From assembly GCA_946803715.1 (NCBI GenBank), contig CAMPET010000016.1, positions 318,119-343,592 of the forward strand: DNA of 25,474 nucleotides. The letters are read 5' to 3'. This stretch comes from Beroe ovata. Taxonomy: Eukaryota; Ctenophora; Nuda; Beroida; Beroidae. This document shows, in pieces, positions 1-10,887 of the stretch. The stretch's first letter is position 1; every line of letters begins with the position of its first letter. The notes under the pieces were generated by a model. That model saw nothing but the letters and a program-made list of their open reading frames with translations, did no database searches and was not told where the DNA came from. The position numbers were made by a program, and so were the translations under genes.

Positions 1-1374
1 CACACACACACACACACAGATTTGTGAGAGGGATTTCCATTCTCTGGATTCACCAATCCGATCCTGTTTATAGGTAGCACCAAGTTACTGAAGGCTGCAG
101 AGCTGAAACAGCTCTATTAGAGTGATTGTAATTGTTTTCTCCATGTTTTGTCCCGTGCCAATCACTGGCTATATCCTCAATTACAGCGAGTAGTATCACT
201 TGTTCAGTAATTACTGAGTGCACCCATGTATCCAATGCTAGAATGGTAGATGACTGTTTATAGTTGCATGGGCTAATCGGACAAAGAGAATGTAGTAATT
301 GGACTTCTGTGAATGGTTACGAGCGTAGATGTAAAGATTCGATGGGATATTCAAGTGCCCTGAACCCTAATTGTTAATATTAGAGTGAGAATGAGAAAGA
401 GAGACCATCTAAGATGAAACTTGAGGTGTCTCGACGGGGACGTTTTCAGTCTAAAACATCACCTATACTTTTAAAAGGTAATATGACGATTATCCAACAG
501 CCCCTAGTTTAGCTGTAACACCCCCCTAAGCTTAACCAATCACCTGGTTAAGTGGACCTCACACTACCACAGCGGTCAGCCGCTAATTGGTCCAATATCT
601 CGTGAGATAATGAGATAATTAATGGGGGACGTACCCTGGCTAGCTATATAATAGTGTACTCACAGCAAGGTGTCTCATAAGCAACCTGTTATAATGGCCG
701 GACAATATGTCCCACTGTGGACTCGTAACACCGTCCATCATACCCTTTGTATCCCACTTCACCCCCGTTTATCAATTCATCCGTTTGTGTCAGTGTACAG
801 TGTACACATACCTATGAGGGTAACAGCAGTTGCGTTACACAACCTTTCTTAGCACCCAACTGTTCAAATTAAGACTAGGTTCCATAACTCCCTAAATTCA
901 AACGCATTGTAAGTTGTAAGTTCTCAAGCCTAGAATCTGAATATTTGACTATTGTTGGGACCTCCAGTATCTGAGCCAATAACAAATGCTGCAACCATTT
1001 ACTCACGTCAAAAAGTCGCTTATATATTGCGATATTTTGAGAATCTGAGGGCGTTTATCCCCCGAACCGCGATCAGTCATTATGAAATTGATCCCGTTTA
1101 TACCAGGTCATTACTCAATCCTGAGTAGTATGAGGACGACAAGCATTATGAAATGTGTTTATATAGAATATGTTTGTCACAATAGAGTCCGGCTCCTCCC
1201 CTGCGTTTCATGGCGCAATACATGCTCAATAGATCGCTACTTTGCCTCGTGAACACAATTGAGTGGGAGGATAGTGTTGTTTTCTCGAGAGAGGGGGCAG
1301 GGGAGGAGGGGTTGAAAAGATCTCGCCTGATGGCAACATCTTGATAATGTGGCGCGGCGCACGATCATATCTTG

Positions 1375-1554
1375 CCATATAAGGTATGATTAGCAGCAGT
1401 GAGTCCGAAATTTGTGTGTGTACTGGTCACACCACCGCCACCAACAAGCTCTGGAGCTTTTATAAGATGAGAATGCCAATATCTCTGTCTCTGAGCTGCT
1501 CTGAAATGGATCACGTGATGCAGATGGCGGTTGTCCATTGGCTCGGATATAAAT
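1375..1554 (+). promoter_or_regulatory. CArG box and CCAAT/TATA promoter-like stretch
   Basis: CCATATAAGG at 1375-1384 matches the SRF CArG consensus CC(A/T)6GG. Further on come CAGATGGCGG, an inverted CCAAT (ATTGG near 1537) and GATATAAAT near 1547, spaced like a core promoter. No convincing gene follows, so this is only a candidate. Confidence 0.2.
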
Positions 1555-1959
1555 CTAATTCCCATTTTGCACGTTATACCCATTATCAGAAGGGGGCAGT
1601 GGGTCGCTACGATAATATATGCTACATTTGCTACATAACTCCGACACGATTATATAAATTCAAGCAGAAAAGTCGGCGATAAGAACCAAATCACCGGTGT
1701 TTTAGCGGTGAATTTAGCGCTGGAAATTTGGAATGAATTATCTCAAACCCAGAAAAACCTCCTCAATACTTATTATTTATTTATATTATTGATTTGTCTC
1801 CTTGATTCTTGGCTTGGGTACATGATGTATTCTGTAATCTTGTTCTAGTTTTCTAGGGTGTAGTTACAACTAACAAGGGGGATATATCTCTTAGCATGCA
1901 ACACAATATATCTTGTATCTTGTTGTGGGTGGCGTTATTCTCGCCACTCCAACACAAAC

Positions 1960-2029
1960 ACACAAACATGGATACACAAACATGGGTACACAAACATGTG
2001 TACACAAACATGGGTGCACAAACATGTAG
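1960..2029. repeat. 14-bp minisatellite, five units
   Basis: Unit ACACAAACATGGGT with small changes, starting at 1960, 1974, 1988, 2002 and 2016. It continues into CA-rich DNA. Apparent ORFs here on both strands are repeat translations. Confidence 0.85.
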
Positions 2030-2172
2030 TGCACAAACAGATTATGCTAACATGCCAACAGCTACCCACCTTATGCGATACACACAAACACACAGAAAAA
2101 GTACAGACACACAGGATTAGCACACACGGACACATGCACAGTCCACTTCGACAATTCATCGGTCTAACTCAG

Positions 2173-2214
2173 TTTGAGGATACCTGCAATATGTTTGAGG
2201 ATACCTGCACTATG
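2173..2214. repeat. 21-bp direct duplication
   Basis: TTTGAGGATACCTGCAATATG is followed directly by a copy with one change (CACTATG). Confidence 0.9.
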
Positions 2215-2348
2215 TTAAGTTTAGCTGTTCTGTGGCTCTACTACTAACAGCCAATCAACCGGTTATTAAAACGAGGGCCTAACATGCGCTTGTTAGTATA
2301 CTGACAAGTTTAATGAAGTGGCTGAGTGAGTTGGCACGGCCATATTAT

Positions 2349-2414
2349 TGTGTGTATGTGTGTGTGTGAGTGTGTGTGAGTGTGTGTGTGTGTGTGTGTT
2401 TGTGTGTGTGTGTG
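2349..2414. repeat. TG-rich microsatellite
   Basis: Nearly continuous (TG)n with a few TA, AG and TT interruptions. Confidence 0.95.
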
Positions 2415-4240
2415 GGCTCTGCACTGTAAAGCTGCTGTCAACACAAGAGACAGGAAGGGTGAGGTCTCCCTGCCTCCCACCACATTCTTCCCTCCCCCAT
2501 ACCACCTCCATTTACTCCATATTACTCAGACTCCTGATCACCCCCACGATTACACGATCACGCATTTCGCATTGCGTGAGTGATACGCAAAGGGCAATTC
2601 ATGCGTGGGTTTATGTGTGAGTGTGGGTTGTTGCAGGAACAAATTCTACACACACGCACAAGTTTCATATCCTGTCATCGAGTAACAGATGCTAGAAGTA
2701 GCTAGTAGGTACTTGCCAATGCTATTTGACCTCACACCATAATTAGTACAAGAGCGTTGGTCCGTGTCTAACTCACCGTTAAAGCTGGACGTGTGAAGCT
2801 GTTTGACACTTTTGCCGAATTTTGGATATAGGTAGTTATAAGGGGGAATGTTTGGGGGAAAATCGCACTTCATTACCCTTCTAACTTCTTATATGAGCAA
2901 GAAAAATCTTAAGTAATATATTCTGAGTGACATTTCTGAGAGAACAGACCCAAGGTCTTAATATAATGTGACAGTGATTGATCAATCATGTGACCCTACA
3001 AGCAATGAAAATCGATGAACGCTGCCACGTGACTCATAACATTCATGACCCATGCGCAAAAACTATTCAATATTCATTTGTCAGTAAATTATGTAGAAAA
3101 GGGTGCGATTCTCGGTATGTAAGCTCATATAGGTAGCATTTACTGAGTAAGAAAAGCCCGACTTTCAAAGAAAAATTGTCTTTGTTGTTGCTAACTAATA
3201 AACATTGTAACCGTTTAACACACTTTGCCCTGCCTATACTGAAGAGTTCAACATTCCCTAACATTCCAATAGTTCCAATAATATTAGTGTTGACCTGTCT
3301 TTTCTCCAAATTTAATATTGGGGGCGTGTCAAATAGGTACAGTATAAAACAAAAAGGCATCGTTTTTCAGGAGTCGATCATTAGCCCTTTTTCTGTAAAA
3401 AATATTTAGACATAAATGCATAATGATCGTGAAAGTCGTGGTGCCGAAAATTAATTGTCTGAAAAATAGACAAATATTTTGTTCAGCATAGACTAAAAGA
3501 ACTAAGACTAACAAAAAACGTTCAAAAATAATTTGAAAAACGTGCCATCCTGCCGTTCTTCACTGCGAGGCACCTAAGACCTCTTCCCCCACCCAGTCCC
3601 CTTAAACTCCTTAATGTGACAGGGTAAATACCTCTGTCACTTTTTTGCATTCAGCACTTTTCATTTACGGAATCATGATATGAGAGCAGATTTCTCAATG
3701 AGAATTCCCATACAATTATTACATGGTGGATGAAATTCAAAATTTCAAATATTAGGTAGGAACCTACCTTTTTTACGAACAACTTTCTCAATAACAGAGG
3801 ACTTCCAAACTAGTCCCCAATATTTTGATGGTCATTAGACTATCACAGTGACTTTTATACCCCAAAACACATCCACGACCCAAACGATAATCAGCTAGTC
3901 TCAGCTACTCAGGTGTTTCTTACAGAACTTAAAATCCGACCTGAAAACCAACCTGAAAAGCTGAAAGTCGCTCGATACCCATCAAGTGCTTCGCACACAC
4001 ACTATTAGTATTATATATACGACGTGTGTTCATCACTCGATCTTACCTGGGGTCAATCTTGCACGTAACCTTATATATTATCATTCAATGTATGCCATGA
4101 GATTGCAAAGTGTTATAATATCATAAACTGGGAGTCTGATCGCTTCCTTTGAGCGATGCCGCGCGGCGCGCACTGGTATAACCCCAACATTGAGACACAG
4201 CTAATGAGATTGTGATTGTCAATAATGGACGGGGTTAGAT

Positions 4241-4620
4241 CGTGAACATAGCACTTTGTGCACTATGCAGTGTCAGCAGCGAGGCAGCAGCAGCATCACT
4301 TGATTGGAGTTCCATACTACTTCCATTGCGACATACGCTGCACTAGTGCACTGCACCAGCCTACTAATTCCTCGCTGCCTGTTATCCCCGTCCACAACAT
4401 GGAATTATCAAGTGTCAATTGCTCTTCCTGCATCCTGTGCGGAGCCTCACAAACTAGACTTGCCCTCTCAATGGGCATTGTTCGGCTATGTTGTCCGTAG
4501 TACAGCGTGTAACGGGTAAACTAAACGTGCCGCTTACCTGGGCACGGGTCTGGGGAGCGGGGCCGCTTGTTCTCGCCCTTCTAGACTGTTCTATCATCAC
4601 CTCTTTACACCTCAATCTTC
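4241..4620. other. GC-rich island, coding status unclear
   Basis: Open on several frames of both strands. A consensus donor CCCAG|GTAAGC on the minus strand at 4537/4538 closes a short open stretch (EQSRRARTSGPAPQTRAQ) but has no good acceptor. A minus-strand frame ending WCSALVQRMSQWK* (stop near 4317) also looks partly protein-like. Neither can be called a gene. Confidence 0.3.
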
Positions 4621-4682
4621 TGGTGCCACGACGTAATCTGCTACTGCTGTAGTGCTATCTTTCTCCGGGTAGTAACGTATGT

Positions 4683-4766
4683 ACACACACACACACACAC
4701 ACANCTTCCCATCTCACACACACACACACACACACACTCACAAACACACACACACACACACACACA
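4683..4766. repeat. (CA)n microsatellite with single-N join at 4704
   Basis: Three CA blocks are separated by short unique bases. The single N at 4704 sits at the end of one block, so this is an assembly join and the true length is unknown. Confidence 0.95.
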
Positions 4767-4887
4767 TCCAGTTATCTGTGTTATCTGTAAAAAGTGAGGG
4801 GGCTGTTAGACTTTGAGGAGGCTGCTCTGAGGTCAACCCTTTCTACATCTTGCCTCGTGAGCTACATACAAACACGCTCAAATCTTC

Positions 4888-4994
4888 GTGTGTGAGTGTT
4901 TGTGCGTGTGTGTGTGTGTGTTTATGTGTGAATGTGTGTGTGTGTGTATGTGTGTATGTGTGTTTGAGTGTGTATGTATGTGTGTGTGTGTATG
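4888..4994. repeat. TG-rich microsatellite
   Basis: About 107 bases of interrupted (TG)n. It is opposite in orientation to the CA tract about 120 bases to the left, so the pair can form an imperfect inverted repeat. Confidence 0.95.
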
Positions 4995-5334
4995 TTTTGT
5001 CCTCTGACTTCAGTACCTACTACAAGCCATGAAGTGCGGTGTAAGTTGCCCTTTAATTGGCCTACCAGCCTTCATTTTGACATGTAATTGTCCTGATTAA
5101 CAACTTGTATTCTATATTATAGCGATAGGTTATAACACTGGTACAGGCTAATTATTGGAATTGCTCAATGATTCCAGTGGCAACACATACCTCTCTAATA
5201 CAGTGGTAGTATAGGTAAGCAACCTTGACTAACAACTTCGCGTTAGTTCTATCCGATAAGCACGCCACTTGTCAAGCTGCAGTTAAAACGTGGTATTCAA
5301 AATATCCAAGTATTTCACATTCACTCCTATCATT

Positions 5335-5369
5335 TCCCCTCTCCCCCTCTCCCCCTCTCCCCTCTCCCT
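5335..5369. repeat. C/T-rich tract (CTCCCC units)
   Basis: Repeats of CTCCCC/CTCCCCCT form a pure pyrimidine strand, just beyond the donor of the minus-strand exon at 5429. Confidence 0.85.
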
Positions 5370-5428
5370 GCTTGACCCCCTGTTTTTGTCGAGAATCCAT
5401 CCACCCCCTCTCTAGATCTGATAATTAC

Positions 5429-5704
5429 CCGGGTAGCACCCCCTGCAAACACTCCACTATCAACACTCTTTATCTCCTCTATGAAAGTGTCCACATCTGA
5501 CAGTACATCGTCTGATGATGAACATGACACCCCGCTATCTCGGTCCACGTCCACTCTTCCCTCCACGTGTTCCACTCTCCTCTCCACGGGTTCCACTCTC
5601 GTTGCTAGGAGATGGGTGTCAGGGTGTTGCACCACCTCCACCTCGCTCCTCCTCACCTCACCCGCAAACTCGCACCTCGTCACATCGAGCAGAGTGGTGG
5701 GAAG
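5429..5704 (-). CDS. Probable coding exon running into a contig join
   Basis: 92 open codons from the N at 5705 down to donor CCCGG|GTAATT (phase 0). Codons are strongly G-first, as in real coding sequence. It begins LPTTLLDVTRCEFAGEV and has a seven-residue repeat VEPVERR/VEHVEGR from a 21-bp duplication. The last third is acidic and Ser-rich (DRDSGVSCSSSDDVLSDVDT, FIEEIKSVDSGVF). The plus strand is also open here (Ser/Thr- and Pro-rich frames), so the strand is not certain; codon pattern and donor favour minus. No family is recognised. It faces away from the plus-strand membrane-protein exon across the join. Confidence 0.4.
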
Positions 5705-5764
5705 NCGATTAATTAAGTAATTAGTACGAGATCATAGTACGAGAGGAGAGGATAGTTTTAATCA

Positions 5765-5839
5765 CATTCTCATTCACAGTCAGTATATTGAGTCCTCAAA
5801 CTGATCCTCATTCTCATTCACAGTCAGTATATTGAGTCC
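5765..5839 (+). repeat. 44-bp tandem duplication carrying two copies of a splice acceptor
   Basis: A 31-base segment covering the pyrimidine tract, CAG and the first exon bases occurs at 5765-5795 and again at 5809-5839, 44 bases apart. Both copies have the same acceptor (cattctcattcacag|TCAGTA). Use of the first would add 44 bases, change frame and meet TGA. Only the second gives the membrane-protein frame. Confidence 0.85.
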
Positions 5840-6185
5840 GGAACAAGATAAAAACCACGTGGAAAAGCCAGACGAGAGTAACAACAACAGCAACGATCAC
5901 CATGACAACCAGGTTCCCGTCTCGGAGACGAAGCATAGCAACTGGACCGGTACCGATAACATGACGATCATCACGACTATCAGCATCACCGCTGTGTGCA
6001 TCACCGCTATCCTCGTCATATCGGCGCTGCTCATCCTCAAACTGAGGAAACCAGGACTCATGATGCCGATAAAGCTGGAGGAGGCAAAGCCCTGCCCCGA
6101 GAACTGTACCAGTACCCTACTCCGACAGCCGCCTCCTCCAGCGGGCCCTCCATCCCAACAGAACTTCCCCTTCGCCGACCTGTGA
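5824..6185 (+). CDS. Last exon of a single-pass type I-like membrane protein
   Basis: Exon after acceptor CTCATTCTCATTCACAG: two bases complete a codon, then 119 codons to TGA at 6183-6185. Residues 1-46 are hydrophilic and Asn/His/Asp-rich, with N-glycosylation sequons NNS (20), NWT (39) and NMT (45). Residues about 48-71 are a clear membrane helix (IITTISITAVCITAILVI, then SALLILKLRK), with positive charges on the C-side that suggest the tail is cytoplasmic. The roughly 45-residue tail has a proline patch (LRQPPPPAGPPSQQ) and ends NFPFADL. The extracellular N-terminal part must lie in upstream exons, which I cannot identify; a contig join at 5705 may have removed or misplaced them. No family is recognised. 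Confidence 0.6.
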
Positions 6186-6191
6186 CCTTGT

Positions 6192-6295
6192 CACGTGACA
6201 ACACGTGACACGTGGTCGCCGTGGTAACAGCAAGATAACACGTGGAGAGATCGTGGAGGATGTGAGACGCGCGCAGCAGCATTTCGAAGCACGTG
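6192..6295. promoter_or_regulatory. Cluster of five CACGTG E-boxes
   Basis: CACGTG occurs at 6192-6197, 6202-6207, 6209-6214, 6239-6244 and 6290-6295, the first as TCACGTGA. CACGTG is bound by bHLH-zip factors (USF, Myc/Max, MITF/TFEB). Chance expectation is about one per 4 kb. The cluster starts 7 bases after the membrane-protein stop, so it is in its 3' UTR or in a regulatory region for another gene. Confidence 0.4.
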
Positions 6296-6480
6296 CACAG
6301 AATGAAGGAAGTAGATATGCGAGTAGAATCCTCTTAGCACGATGTGGAATTTGTATATTTTGGTGTTTGGTCAAGATAAAACCCGAAGTATTTGGCATGA
6401 TTCGCAAAGAGTTGAAGCTGAGAATGATCAATAACACTTGGCACATGGACGACGTGAGGTTTTTACCTAGTTGTTTTTAA
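6199..6480 (+). CDS. Doubtful open frame after the membrane-protein stop
   Basis: About 93 open codons in another frame, with no ATG at the start. It reads GEIVEDVRRAQQHFEARAQN then KIKPEVFGMIRKELKLRMIN and ends FLPSCF. Its first half looks helical and charged. It could be 3' UTR, an alternative last exon or chance. There is no good acceptor in front (CGTGGTAACAG is weak). Confidence 0.15.
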   Translation, partial: QHVTRGRRGNSKITRGEIVEDVRRAQQHFEARAQNEGSRYASRILLARCGICIFWCLVKIKPEVFGMIRKELKLRMINNTWHMDDVRFLPSCF

Positions 6481-6972
6481 TACGAGAGACACCGAGGTTA
6501 ATAGTTACTAACGAATGATAATCTACGCTCTTATGTATAAATCGGACGCATATGTGGCTCAGTATTGATAAATTATTGAACCCCTTGTCAAGAAATCGAG
6601 GCCTATCAGGAATGGGAAAATTAGGTGATGCCACCTCCCAAGCTTTTTTATGAAAACCTGGTTGTCGACATTCGTTCGTACGACCGAAAATCTCTGTATT
6701 TCGTAACGAATACCGTCAAGTGTACCAGTAATCTTCATTCGGTACTTTGATTCAAGTGTACAAGAGTCTGCCAGTGTATGAGTGTAGGCGTGTGCCGTGT
6801 ATATTGTACAGCGAAATTTGTATTCACTACACTCAGTGTAATGTGTACATTGTACGCTTACACTGTAAGTTGTGTGAGTTCTGAGTGTGCAGTGTGCGTT
6901 GTGTGAGTGTGAAGCGTGTCGGTATGTATTGTGGGTTTGTGTTTGTATGTTTTATGTGCATACCCCTAACGA

Positions 6973-7067
6973 TGTGTGTGTGTGTGTGTGTGTTTGTGTG
7001 CTGTCTGTGTTTGTGTGTGTACAGTGTGTGACTCAGTCTGTGACTCAGTGTGTGTCTGTGTGAGTGT
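6973..7067. repeat. TG-rich microsatellite region
   Basis: (TG)n followed by looser GTGTG/CTGTG/ACTCAGT units. AATAAA occurs just after it, near 7070, but no transcript can be tied to it. Confidence 0.9.
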
Positions 7068-7413
7068 AATAATAAAGACGGGACAGAGAGCTCTAGAAAC
7101 CCAATAAGAAACGTCATGTTTCATATACTTCCACGGCTTCACGATACATTTACACACGTGTGTATAAAGTATCATTCTCATTATAATATCATCAACACTT
7201 ATCGACTCCACGCTTCAGGAAATTATCTTCTCAGCATATTTCCTAGACAAAGTCCACTGCAGGAGTCCACTGCAGAAGTCCGCGTAACATAACCTCTGTA
7301 TTTGAGGTGCAATTTGGGGGTAATAAACGTGGTTTAATGAGTTCTGGGACTGACTTCAGTGTTGGAGTCTCAAACAAGGGAACCGCGTTCCATTTATATT
7401 TACATTTCACACC

Positions 7414-7524
7414 TATACACACACACTCACACACGCATACAGGATACACACAGTGCACACTCACTCACTCACTCGCAAACACACAGACAAACAAACACAC
7501 AAACACAGTACACAAACACACACT
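7414..7524. repeat. CA-rich microsatellite region
   Basis: Interrupted (CA)n with ACTC and AAACACAC variants, ending in CGCGCGCGGCCACGCG. Confidence 0.9.
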
Positions 7525-7680
7525 CGCGCGCGGCCACGCGTACTGACGTACTGTTGATATAAAGTTTTGACACTGCAACCGACTTCTTGGCGACATTCTC
7601 ACTCAAATGAATCAAAACGTATGGTAGGTATGGTTATGATTGACAGTACTAAGTATTGAACTATTTGATATCGACTTGGT

Positions 7681-7884
7681 ATGAAGATACTGAGTATGTT
7701 CAAACTCATGAACATAGCAAAGAGTCGCCTATGTTTTAGAGATGACAATAATAATGTCAGACAACTTCGAAACCGACTGATGTCGGAAATGACAAAATAT
7801 TTTCAAAATTTGCAGCGTCGGCATCACCTTATTTCCTCAATATTTCCAAATGAATATGATCCCTGTTCATGGTGCGCGCCCTGA
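7681..7884 (+). CDS. Small ATG ORF, 67 residues, unknown
   Basis: ATG with G at -3, then 67 codons to TGA. The product is basic and helix-like (NNNVRQLRNRLMSEMTKYFQ, NLQRRHHLISSIF) with an unusual end DPCSWCAP containing CxxC. GATATAAAG, a TATA-like box, lies about 120 bases upstream. No introns or poly(A) signal are evident. It could be a small gene, an exon or a chance ORF in AT-rich DNA. Confidence 0.22.
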   Translation: MKILSMFKLMNIAKSRLCFRDDNNNVRQLRNRLMSEMTKYFQNLQRRHHLISSIFPNEYDPCSWCAP

Positions 7885-8726
7885 GCTTATTCATGAAATA
7901 GTAACTGATTTCCAGACCTCAATTCGATAAACTGTGATAAACTTTGACAGAAAACACGTTTTTATGTTAAATCTCTGCAGCTGTTTTATTGAACTTGACG
8001 GTAGTTTAATCTTTTTATAAGCATGTTTCTTCCCTGACTGAGTTTGAATTTTTTCACATGACTTACATTGGTAGTGCATTCTGACCTTGACATTGAATTA
8101 TGGTCTTTTTCATAATTGCACACTTCATACTGGACAGTTTCTGTAAAAACATGGAAGCTAGGTAGTTTTACTTAAACAATTTCTGATTATTTCAGTTTTT
8201 TACATTGTGTTGTAATATTGGTTACGATGCACAGGATAACACGTCATATATGCGATTGGTTAATAAGATATCTTTTAAGAAACCACAATCCAGTTTAATT
8301 TGCACGTGTCCATAGGAAAAACGTTGTTTCATCTTAACTAAATGAGGTAAAATTATTAACTAACGATAAATCAAGTCATGTAACTGATTTGAATAATATT
8401 TCAGTTTCAGTTACGAATTTTATTGATATCATCGATGCGTCTGTGTTTTTAGTATAAATTCTCTAAATATTTATTGTATACCGACTCTGAATTGAAATTG
8501 TGATTTTATTACTATTTTCATGATGATGATATTATCCATTTTCCCAGTTCAAGACGTGTCAATTGACACGAGTTTTAGAAAGTTAACTCCTTGTTTTATT
8601 TCTCCACCTACTTCTGCTGATTTTCATCAATGTCAGGAAGTTAACAAGTAATATAATCAACTTACAGCAAATCCCGATTTAATTTGGGGTCGTGTTGGCA
8701 ACTCATACCAAATTATGTGTCTACAT

Positions 8727-8778
8727 AGTTTGTTTGTTAGTAAGTTAGTTTGTTTGCTTGTTTGTTTGTTTGTTTGTA
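8727..8778. repeat. (TTTG)n tetranucleotide repeat
   Basis: TTTG/AGTT units, with the cleanest run of about five TTTG copies near 8757-8776. Confidence 0.85.
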
Positions 8779-8897
8779 AGTGGAGTTTGCGGAGTGTGCT
8801 GCCATACTTTCATGTGTCATGTGTTACAGGAGCCAGTACCAAACACTCGATCGCACGATGGACGTGTCACATCAGAACCCTAACCTATTATAGGTAC

Positions 8898-8985
8898 TCT
8901 GTCTGCGTTTGTGTCCGTGTGTACTGTTTGTGTTTATGTTTGTGCGTGTTTGTGGGTGTATGTACTATGTGTGTGTCTCTCTTTG
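8898..8985. repeat. Degenerate TG-rich tract
   Basis: Interrupted TGTG sequence. ORFs rich in Val/Cys here are translations of the repeat. Confidence 0.8.
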
Positions 8986-9471
8986 TGTTACCTACCTAGT
9001 ACCTACTTTTATTCCCGTGTTTGAAAGTTCCTTTCATGGGATTCCATGCGCATCAATGTTAGATGGAATGTTGTTACAGCTAATTCAACTGAGTCTACGA
9101 GATTATTGCCATGATTTTGTCGGTCTTCATTAAACAATTTCATTGATTAGGTATCAATATAATCATGCTATATTGTTAACTGACAAAGTAATTGAGAATA
9201 AAGAGAATTCTAGGAATTATGATAGCTCCTTGTTTCTCCTCAAACCTACAGGCGCGCGCTGGAATAACTTTGCAGACATGATGTGTGTGACAGGGAATTT
9301 TACGGGTACCTAAAGGGACCATTCTTGACAATTTGACAGGCCCTGTCCTACGATGGTCTCCTTTTCCATTGAACTGCAATCATCTTACAGATAAAGAGTC
9401 CAATATTCCTAATATTGAGTTCAATAATATTCCTGAAATCTATCAATAATGGGATGATGTAATTTCCCCGA

Positions 9472-9491
9472 NCACACACACACACACACAC
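9472..9491. repeat. (CA)n beside a single-N join
   Basis: The N at 9472 is followed directly by about 19 bases of CA repeat. This is a contig join. Confidence 0.9.
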
Positions 9492-10114
9492 TATGATGGA
9501 TAGTGCGTGGGGAGTGTGTGATGTTATCTCAGATGACTGGTACGGACTAGTACGGGATTGGAGACAGTTGACAATGTGACAGTTGCCATAGAGAGAATCA
9601 ACGATATCATAACTCTCTCTCTCTGTGTGATGCCTTGCAAATCATTACATGTCGTTGTTCAACGTTTATCAACAATGAGTTCACAATGATGAGATCTCGA
9701 TTTTTTGAGGCTTTATCTCCAATTAATTCCATTTTCTCCAATTAATTCCATTTTCCAATATTCTTATATCTACTTCCTGATAACAAGGGAGTATAATATG
9801 ATCGAGGACGAAATATCAACCTGTCAGGTGCCAATGTGTCATCTATAGTCACGTGTCTGTGTTTAGCGGGCACGTGCTGATGTAGGAATCTCTTTCAAAT
9901 GAATATGAAGTGCACATGTGCTGATGTAGAATTCATGAAGTACACGTGAACCGGAGTCTGATTCCTCATTTCAGTGATCAGTGTCACTGGTTCTTCTGTA
10001 CGGCTTTTGAATTATATGACTAACCAATCTATTTTCAGTGGAAATCTATTTTCAGCGGAAACTTTTCACAAAATGATAATAGTCCAACCTGAGTTGCTCC
10101 ATGCGTATGGAGGA

Positions 10115-10179
10115 TACTCTGCACTCATACCCTGCACTCATACCCTGCACTCATACCCTGCACTCATACCCTGCACTCA
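10115..10179. repeat. 13-bp minisatellite, five units
   Basis: Unit TACCCTGCACTCA at 10128, 10141, 10154 and 10167, with a one-base variant first unit at 10115. The four identical units suggest recent expansion. Confidence 0.95.
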
Positions 10180-10887
10180 TACGTCTTGGAGGGCAAGTTC
10201 ATAACGTTACGTAATGCGATTTCAAAAGCTTTGGAGAGTCGTGTGATTGTCGTCGTCAGCTGCACGCATATGTTGGTTTCTTCCTATGTAATATCATTAC
10301 CGGCCTGTAGGTAATAATAGAGCAATAGAGCATGTGGGGTAGGGGTTGCTAAGTGCTAAGGATTTGTCCGATACTATTATTCACTCATGTGTAACGAACC
10401 ATGGTCGCCATCATCAACACCATATGGAGTTGCTCCTGCATTAATCATATAGAACTGTAACAATAGAGAGAGAGGGGGTCGCGTTGCTTTGAAATTCTAA
10501 TTGTAGAGTGGGAGTTATCATAGGAGTACTAGTAGGGTGGGATGAATGTTCCACACTTCCCCGGATTGATCATCTGTCATGAATAACATGACATGAATCT
10601 GATGGTGCTGATGCTTAGCTGAATCCCGATGTCGCCCCATTTGGTAACAGCTTCAACCAGAATGTGCATTCGTCACATGTTGGTCTATTTCAATATCAAT
10701 GCAATGAAAGGGGGGTCTCGTTGCATTTGTTCATGAACCTGTGAGAAGTTTACTTGGTCATGCAACAGCGAGTTCTACTAGCCCAATGTTATGAGAAGTA
10801 TAATTGGTGAGAGAGTGATTGAGAAATAGCGTTGCTGGCTATTGTTCATCTTCAATTTTTCGGTCAAAAGATGAGTCGTTGCGCCGG

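Larger units (their letters stand above)
1..4240. other. Non-coding flank, no gene seen
   Basis: AT-rich DNA with a truncated CA repeat at 1-18, the repeats listed separately and a promoter-like patch near 1.4-1.55 kb. Open frames of up to 98 codons here lack starts, splice sites or protein-like composition. Confidence 0.6.

Noticed and set aside
670-852. 60-codon open frame downstream of a TATATAATAG sequence near 645
   Set aside because: No ATG at the start, no protein-like pattern, and TATA-like strings are common in this AT-rich DNA.
2293-2620. Open frames of Cys/Val or Thr/His repeats
   Set aside because: Direct translations of the (TG)n/(CA)n tract; the same holds at 1896-2247, 4850-5032, 6833-7211, 7307-7562, 8715-9133, 12284-12553 and 13595-13851.
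4538-4600. Minus-strand exon candidate ending CCCAG|GTAAGC
   Set aside because: The donor is excellent but the only in-phase acceptor (AAAGAG) has no pyrimidine tract, and the next frame downstream would need an impossible 17-base intron.
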